Assembly (NCBI GenBank): GCA_002293125.1
Contig: DBCR01000018.1
Coordinates: 350 to 9,302, forward strand
Source of the DNA: Opitutia bacterium UBA953
GTDB lineage: Bacteria; Verrucomicrobiota; Verrucomicrobiia; Opitutales; UBA953
Direction of reading: 5' to 3'
Length of the DNA stretch: 8,953 nucleotides
Below are positions 5,398-8,953 of this stretch, in pieces (positions within the stretch are counted from its first letter, which is position 1; every line of letters begins with the position of its first letter). The notes beneath the pieces are model-generated. The model was not told the origin of the DNA. It did no database searches and was given only the letters and a program-made list of their open reading frames with translations. The translations under genes and the position numbers were made by a program.

Positions 5398-7302
5398 TTA
5401 CCGGCGGGGGCGGTGGGCGAGGAGGCGTAGGCCGTTGAGGCAGACCAGGATGGTGCTGCCTTCGTGGACGCTGACGGCCAAGGGCAGGGGGGCGCCGCGG
5501 AAGATCACGTAGGCGGCCATCCCTAGGGCGGCGCCGACCGAGATCAGGACGTTGAAGCGGATCGCCATGCGGGCGCTGCGGCTAAGTTCGATCGCGTCGA
5601 CCAGGCGGCCGATCCGGTCGTCGGTCAGGACGAGGTCGCTAGATTCAAGAGCAGCGTCGCTGCCGCGCCCGCCCATCCCGACGGCGACGTCCGCGGCGGC
5701 CAGGCTGGGAGCGTCATTGACCCCATCGCCTACCATTGCGACCACGTGGCCTTCGGCGGAGTAGCGGCGGATGGCGGCCATCTTGGCGTCGGGCGTGAGC
5801 GCCGCGGCGTAGGATTGGATGCCGACTTGGCGGGCCGCGACGATGGCGGCTTCCTCGCGGTCCCCAGTGAGCATCACCGTGCGGATCTTGCGGGCGTGCA
5901 GGGCGGTCAAGGTCGAGCGGCTTTCATCGCGGATGCGATCGACCAGCGTGGCCCGGACGGTGATCGTGCCGTCGGAGGCCCAGACTTCGCTGACGATGGC
6001 GCCTTCGGCCACCGCCGCGGGCGGCAGGGTGTCGCCGCCGACGAACTCGCGGGTGCCGACGCTCCAACGGGTGCCCGCGACGGTGCCGGAGACGCCTTGC
6101 CCCGGGGAATTGGAGAGGCCTTGGACCGGGAGCAGGCTCGCCCCTTCTTTGAGGCAGGCGTTAACCACGCCGGCGGCAAACGGGTGGGTGGTCGATGATT
6201 CCAGCGTGAGCAGGGCGCTGAGGGCGCGCAGGCGTCCTGGGCCTTCGGGGAATACCTCCAGGGCGGCGACCTCGGGTACGCCGGCGGTCAATGTCCCCGT
6301 CTTGTCGAAGCAGATGCAATCGACATCAGCCAGGCGTTCCACGGCCGAGCCGCCGCGGAAGAGGATACCTTGGCGGGCGCCGGCGGCGATGGCGGCCAGT
6401 ACGGCGGAGGGCACGGAAAGGACCAAGGCGCAGGGACTGAGCACCACCAGCAGCGTCATCGCCCGATAGAGCGGGGAGGCCTCGCGGACGCCGTCAGGGG
6501 CGGTGAGCTGCAGGTAGAGGAAAAAGAGGGCTGAGGCGGACAGCGTGAAGATCGCGTAGCCGTCGCCCCACTTATCGATGGCACGCTGGGCTGGCGCCTT
6601 GCTGTCTTGGGCTTCACGGATCAGGCGTACGATGCGTTGCAGGGCGCTGTCTCGTTCCGCCCGGGTGACTTCGACAATCAGACGGCCCCAGGAGTTGAGC
6701 GTACCCCCAGCGACGTCGGATCCAGCCTGTTTAGAGGCGGGTTTTGCTTCGCCAGTGAGGTTGGACTCATCCACGGCGCTCTCGCCGGAGAGGACTTTAC
6801 CGTCCGCCGGTACCAGCTCGCCCGGCAGGATGGCGATGCGGTCGCCGGGGAGCAGGGCGGACACGGGCACCTCGATTTCGGAGTCATCTGGACCCAGTCG
6901 GCGGGCATGCTTCGGAGACTTGTCGAGGAGGGCGTCGATGGCGCCGCGCGTGCGGTCCATGGCGTAATGTTCGATGGCACCGGCGGTCGAAAAGAGAAAA
7001 AGAAGGAGGGCTCCCTCCCACTGGGCGCCGACGATCCAGGCACCCACCGCCACGACGATCATCAGAAGGTGGACGTCGATGCGACGCTCCTTCAGTGCTG
7101 CCCATCCGTCGATGGCGGCGTCCCATCCGCCCGCGAGACAGGAGCCCGCGATGAGGATGAGCGCCCAAGGTGAACCGTTTCCGAGGAATTGATCCGCGAT
7201 CAATGATAGCAGGCCTAATACGCCGCTGACGGCGGCGAGGAAGGCGAGTTTTCGCCATTCGCCCGGCGCTTCGTGTTCCGTGCCGTGCGCGCGTTCGCTC
7301 AT
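5398..7302 (-). CDS. P1B-4-type heavy-metal exporting ATPase (Co/Fe/Zn class)
   Basis: This is an inner-membrane P-type ATPase that uses ATP to export transition metals. From the ATG at 7302 it has 634 aa. In order: hydrophobic segments at about 18-40, 45-70 and 77-112; actuator domain with TGEAKP (183-188); SPC metal motif in a membrane helix (289-291); phosphorylation site DKTGT (Asp333); TTHP nucleotide motif (His373); GDGVNDAP hinge (525-532); last helices with HEGST (613-617). SPC plus HEGST is the known signature of the P1B-4 group (CoaT/CtpD/PfeT-like), which handles Co2+, Fe2+ or Zn2+. CadA/ZntA and CopA instead carry CPC. As usual for P1B-4 there is no CXXC metal-binding domain at the N-terminus. 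An ATG at 7371 in frame would add 23 charged residues, but the 7302 ATG has AGGA 7 nt upstream and the other has nothing similar. The gene is divergent from the small ribbon-helix-helix gene. The exact metal cannot be read from sequence. Confidence 0.9.
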   Translation of the reverse strand: MSERAHGTEHEAPGEWRKLAFLAAVSGVLGLLSLIADQFLGNGSPWALILIAGSCLAGGWDAAIDGWAALKERRIDVHLLMIVVAVGAWIVGAQWEGALLLFLFSTAGAIEHYAMDRTRGAIDALLDKSPKHARRLGPDDSEIEVPVSALLPGDRIAILPGELVPADGKVLSGESAVDESNLTGEAKPASKQAGSDVAGGTLNSWGRLIVEVTRAERDSALQRIVRLIREAQDSKAPAQRAIDKWGDGYAIFTLSASALFFLYLQLTAPDGVREASPLYRAMTLLVVLSPCALVLSVPSAVLAAIAAGARQGILFRGGSAVERLADVDCICFDKTGTLTAGVPEVAALEVFPEGPGRLRALSALLTLESSTTHPFAAGVVNACLKEGASLLPVQGLSNSPGQGVSGTVAGTRWSVGTREFVGGDTLPPAAVAEGAIVSEVWASDGTITVRATLVDRIRDESRSTLTALHARKIRTVMLTGDREEAAIVAARQVGIQSYAAALTPDAKMAAIRRYSAEGHVVAMVGDGVNDAPSLAAADVAVGMGGRGSDAALESSDLVLTDDRIGRLVDAIELSRSARMAIRFNVLISVGAALGMAAYVIFRGAPLPLAVSVHEGSTILVCLNGLRLLAHRPRR

Positions 7303-7309
7303 GTCGTCA

Positions 7310-7313
7310 TCCT
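7310..7313 (-). promoter_or_regulatory. Shine-Dalgarno that favours the 7302 start of the ATPase
   Basis: AGGA on the minus strand is 7 nt before the ATG at 7302-7300. The alternative ATG at 7371 has no purine-rich site at suitable distance. This is one of only two clear ribosome-binding sites in the window. Confidence 0.6.
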
Positions 7314-7442
7314 GTCGTCGCGCATCGCGTCGGTCAACTGCTCGCACGGTCTCCGGTCGTATCAAATTCATCTTTACGAGACGTCGTGCGAACAGATTTT
7401 TTACGCGTCATCGGAGACGTTCCCGTGACATGAAAGTTTCCT

Positions 7443-7452
7443 CTTGCGCAAG
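7443..7452. promoter_or_regulatory. Perfect 10-bp palindrome CTTGCGCAAG, possible operator
   Basis: The palindrome lies between the divergent ATPase and ribbon-helix-helix genes, about where ATPase transcription would start if the candidate promoter at 7458-7487 is correct. Many ribbon-helix-helix dimers bind short palindromic sites. An operator role is inferred from place and symmetry only. Confidence 0.35.
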
Positions 7453-7457
7453 CGCGG

Positions 7458-7487
7458 GTTATACCTATGTATCTTATTAAGAGTTAA
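7458..7487 (-). promoter_or_regulatory. Candidate promoter of the metal ATPase
   Basis: On the minus strand TTAACT (7487-7482, four of six matches to TTGACA) is followed after 18 nt by TATAAC (7463-7458, five of six matches to TATAAT). Transcription would start near 7451 and give a leader of about 150 nt. The surrounding DNA (about 7459-7487) is clearly richer in A/T than the coding regions. No convincing plus-strand promoter for the neighbouring gene was found in the same area. Confidence 0.4.
7472..7482. promoter_or_regulatory. Inverted repeat TCTTA-T-TAAGA in the promoter spacer
   Basis: Two perfect 5-bp arms flank one base. The element lies inside the 18-bp spacer of the candidate ATPase promoter and 12 bp upstream of the GTG of the divergent small gene. 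A protein bound here could affect both genes. The AT-rich context makes a chance occurrence possible. Confidence 0.3.
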
Positions 7488-7494
7488 CCGCAAC

Positions 7495-7893
7495 GTGACG
7501 AACCGAACCGAAACCCCGAGCGCAGAAAGCCTCATCACCGTGTCACTTCCCCCGAAGTTGCACTCTGAGGTGGTCGCCTTCCAGCATCGGTCCGGTTTGA
7601 GCACCTTGAGCGAAGTGATCCGTCACGCGCTCAACCGTTACGACGACTCCCGTCCTTCCCTGGAGACCACCCGGTCTCGCCAGGTTTCTTTCCGCGTACC
7701 GTCGGAGCTCCGTACTCGTATCACCCGCCAGGCGCGCAACGCCCGGGTGAGCGTGGGGCGAATCGTCAGGGTGGCGCTTCAGGCGCTGCCCTCAAACCCA
7801 ACAACGATCCAAAAAAAGGACACACCTATGGCTAAAAAGAAGGCTGCTGCTAAGAAGAGCGCCAAGAAGGCCACCAAAGCTAAGAAGAAGTAA
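7495..7893 (+). CDS. Small DNA-binding protein: two ribbon-helix-helix-like segments plus H1-like Lys/Ala tail
   Basis: From GTG at 7495 the frame encodes 132 aa; no ATG occurs before residue 112. Residues 13-49 (ITVSLPPKLHSEV, then a helix ending VIRHALNRY) and 62-99 (RQVSFRVPSELRTRI, then VGRIVRVALQAL) each show the pattern of a CopG/Arc-type ribbon-helix-helix: a short strand with alternating residues, then two helices. Two copies in one chain would let a monomer resemble the usual dimer. Residues 112-132 are almost only Lys and Ala, like bacterial histone H1-like proteins. The start is uncertain: a TTG at 7444 would add 17 residues, and a GTG at 7540 would break the first strand; Shine-Dalgarno support is weak (AAGAG about 11 nt upstream). 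It is divergent from the metal ATPase and followed by a terminator. A regulator role is inferred. The tail may be a separate gene. Confidence 0.65.
   Translation: MTNRTETPSAESLITVSLPPKLHSEVVAFQHRSGLSTLSEVIRHALNRYDDSRPSLETTRSRQVSFRVPSELRTRITRQARNARVSVGRIVRVALQALPSNPTTIQKKDTPMAKKKAAAKKSAKKATKAKKK
7812..7818 (+). other. Slippery heptamer A AAA AAG in the dnaX phase
   Basis: The codons are CAA AAA AAG (7810-7818), so the heptamer has the same phase as the -1 frameshift site of E. coli dnaX. A -1 shift would add GHTYG and stop at TAA 7833-7835, giving a protein without the basic tail. No strong downstream hairpin was found, so efficient shifting is unproven. Confidence 0.35.
7828..7893 (+). CDS. 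Possible 21-aa Lys/Ala-rich histone-H1-like peptide, nested in frame
   Basis: An ATG at 7828 opens a 21-codon frame made up of 12 Lys, 6 Ala, one Ser, one Thr and the start Met, to TAA at 7891. AAGGA (7816-7820) is 7 nt upstream, the best ribosome-binding site in the window, which argues for real initiation here. The composition is that of the tails of H1-like nucleoid proteins, which bind DNA non-specifically by charge. It is in the same frame as the ribbon-helix-helix gene with no stop between, so it could be made alone, as the tail of the longer protein, or both. A 21-aa product is very short even for this class. A terminator follows 59 bp later. Confidence 0.5.
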   Translation: MAKKKAAAKKSAKKATKAKKK

Positions 7894-7909
7894 TTCTTCC
7901 TAGTCTTTT

Positions 7910-7925
7910 CCGTCCCTCGGGGCGG
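7910..7925 (+). other. Small stable hairpin in the 3' region of the basic-peptide gene
   Basis: CCGTCC (7910-7915) pairs with GGGCGG (7920-7925) around a CTCG tetraloop with one G-T pair. No T-run follows, so it is probably not a terminator; it could protect the 3' end of the short transcript. Confidence 0.35.
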
Positions 7926-7951
7926 ATGGCGCCGGCACTCCCGGTCATAAC

Positions 7952-7982
7952 AAGGACCCTCGCAAGGGGGTCCTTTTCTTTT
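7952..7982 (+). terminator. Intrinsic terminator after the small DNA-binding gene
   Basis: A perfect 8-bp stem AAGGACCC (7952-7959) with GGGTCCTT (7968-7975) encloses an 8-nt loop and is followed by TTTTCTTTT. It separates the small gene from icd, which therefore needs its own promoter. Confidence 0.88.
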
Positions 7983-8009
7983 CCCCGCTTTGCCGACCAG
8001 CGTATTGGC

Positions 8010-8039
8010 TTGAAAGAGGCCCCCTGAACACGGTTTGTT
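8010..8039 (+). promoter_or_regulatory. Weak candidate promoter of icd
   Basis: TTGAAA (8010-8015) matches the -35 consensus at five of six positions. The best -10 at 18 bp is TTTGTT (8034-8039), with only three matches. Transcription would start about 10 nt before the ATG, leaving almost no leader, in keeping with the missing Shine-Dalgarno. The upstream terminator makes some promoter here likely. Confidence 0.3.
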
Positions 8040-8054
8040 ATCTTCCTTCTTACT

Positions 8055-8953
8055 ATGAGCTCCCCTGCATCCGGCCGTATCACGATCGCCAACGGCAAAC
8101 TGACCGTCCCTGACCATCCGGTCGTCCCCTTCATCGAAGGCGACGGCACTGGCCCGGATATCTGGCGTGCCTCCGTGCGCGTCCTCGACGCTGCGGTCGC
8201 CAAGGCCTATGCTGGCAAGCGCAAGATCGAGTGGCTCGAAGTCCTCGCGGGCGAAAAGTCCTTCAAGGCGACCGGCGACTGGCTGCCTGAGGCGACGCTC
8301 ACCGCTTTCCGTGACTACCTCGTCGGCATCAAGGGTCCGCTGACCACGCCGACCGGTGGCGGCATCCGTTCCCTCAACGTCGCCCTCCGTCAGCAGCTCG
8401 ACCTCTATGTCTGCCTCCGCCCCGTCCAGTGGTTCACGGGCGTCCCTTCTCCGGTGAAGAACCCCGGCAAGGTCGACATGGTGATCTTCCGCGAGAACAC
8501 CGAGGACATCTACGCCGGCATCGATTTCGAAGCCGGTTCCGAGATCGCCCTCAAGACGCTCGACTTCATCAAGACGAACTTCCCCAAGGAGTTTAAGAAG
8601 ATCCGCTTCGGCGCCGAACAGCCCGCCACCGTCGGCCTCGGCATCAAGCCGGTCTCCCGCCCGGGTTCCGAGCGCCTCATCCGCTCGGCCATCCAATACG
8701 CCATCGCCAATAAGCGCAAGTCGCTGACCCTTGTCCATAAGGGCAATATCATGAAGTACACCGAAGGCGCCTTCATGAAGTGGGGCTACGACCTCGCCAA
8801 GAGCGAGTTCGGCGCCGAGGAGATCGACGGCGGTCCCTGGTGCAAGATCCCGGAAGGCAAGCCCGGCGCCGGCCTGGTCATCAAAGACGCGATTGCCGAC
8901 ATCACCCTGCAGCAGATCCTCACCCGCCCGACCGACTTCGACGTCATCGCGAC
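8055..8953 (+). CDS. icd: NADP-dependent isocitrate dehydrogenase (N-terminal 299 codons, cut by window edge)
   Basis: The enzyme oxidises isocitrate to 2-oxoglutarate and CO2 with NADP+ in the cytoplasmic TCA cycle. The 299 visible residues align with E. coli Icd over nearly the whole stretch; the family has about 416 aa, so roughly the last quarter is outside. Conserved points: IEGDG (27-31), GPLTTP (94-99), GGGIRSLNVALRQ (101-113), RENTEDIYAG (146-155), LVHKGNIMKYTEGAF (226-240), and IKDAIAD before LQQIL (276-288). Ser106 and Arg112, Arg122 and Arg146 correspond to the isocitrate-binding Ser113, Arg119, Arg129 and Arg153 of E. coli; Ser113 is also the site phosphorylated by AceK there, but no aceK is in this window. 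The ATG at 8055 gives an N-terminus of normal length; the sequence before it is pyrimidine-rich without a Shine-Dalgarno. Codon use matches the other housekeeping genes. Confidence 0.96.
   Translation, partial: MSSPASGRITIANGKLTVPDHPVVPFIEGDGTGPDIWRASVRVLDAAVAKAYAGKRKIEWLEVLAGEKSFKATGDWLPEATLTAFRDYLVGIKGPLTTPTGGGIRSLNVALRQQLDLYVCLRPVQWFTGVPSPVKNPGKVDMVIFRENTEDIYAGIDFEAGSEIALKTLDFIKTNFPKEFKKIRFGAEQPATVGLGIKPVSRPGSERLIRSAIQYAIANKRKSLTLVHKGNIMKYTEGAFMKWGYDLAKSEFGAEEIDGGPWCKIPEGKPGAGLVIKDAIADITLQQILTRPTDFDVIA

Noticed and set aside
7303..7451. Metal riboswitch (for example NiCo type) in the ATPase leader
   Set aside because: The leader is long enough, but I could not trace the conserved four-way junction or any long stem; a covariance search would be needed.

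Overview
The window is GC-rich bacterial chromosome, densely coded on both strands. It most resembles Verrucomicrobiota, perhaps Opitutae. That assignment is an inference from gene content and style: RNase Y together with an RNase E/G enzyme, an E. coli-type NADP isocitrate dehydrogenase, a tiny Lys/Ala-rich histone-H1-like peptide, and mostly weak Shine-Dalgarno sites. No gene here is diagnostic alone. No rRNA, tRNA, CRISPR array, insertion sequence or prophage gene is visible.

Layout from left to right. (1) Positions 1-531, minus strand: the N-terminal 177 codons of an unidentified, probably disordered Arg/Glu/Pro-rich protein that runs off the left edge. Its upstream region (532-725) holds a candidate promoter with a G8 tract in its spacer and a structured leader. 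(2) Positions 726-2162, minus: rny (RNase Y). (3) A 114-bp divergent intergenic region with short repeats. (4) Positions 2277-5341, plus: a tight rodA-rng operon (cell-elongation glycosyltransferase and RNase G/E), ending in a strong intrinsic terminator at 5366-5395. (5) Positions 5398-7302, minus, converging on that terminator: a P1B-4-type heavy-metal exporting ATPase. (6) An AT-richer divergent region (7303-7494) with a candidate ATPase promoter and two inverted repeats. (7) Positions 7495-7893, plus: a small protein with two ribbon-helix-helix-like segments and an H1-like basic tail. The tail has its own ATG and a good Shine-Dalgarno in the same frame, so it may be a nested or separate 21-aa gene. 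A terminator follows at 7952-7982. (8) Position 8055 to the right edge, plus: the first 299 codons of icd.

How the genes may work together. The left half combines RNA turnover (rny and rng, divergently arranged) with cell-wall elongation (rodA); the Arg/Glu-rich protein next to rny could be an RNA-associated partner, which is speculative. The right half suggests a metal-efflux pump facing a small DNA-binding protein that could regulate it. The most unusual spot is 7810-7893, where a dnaX-like slippery heptamer, a Shine-Dalgarno, an internal ATG and a -1 frame stop lie within 26 bases. No intergenic gap exceeds 300 bases.
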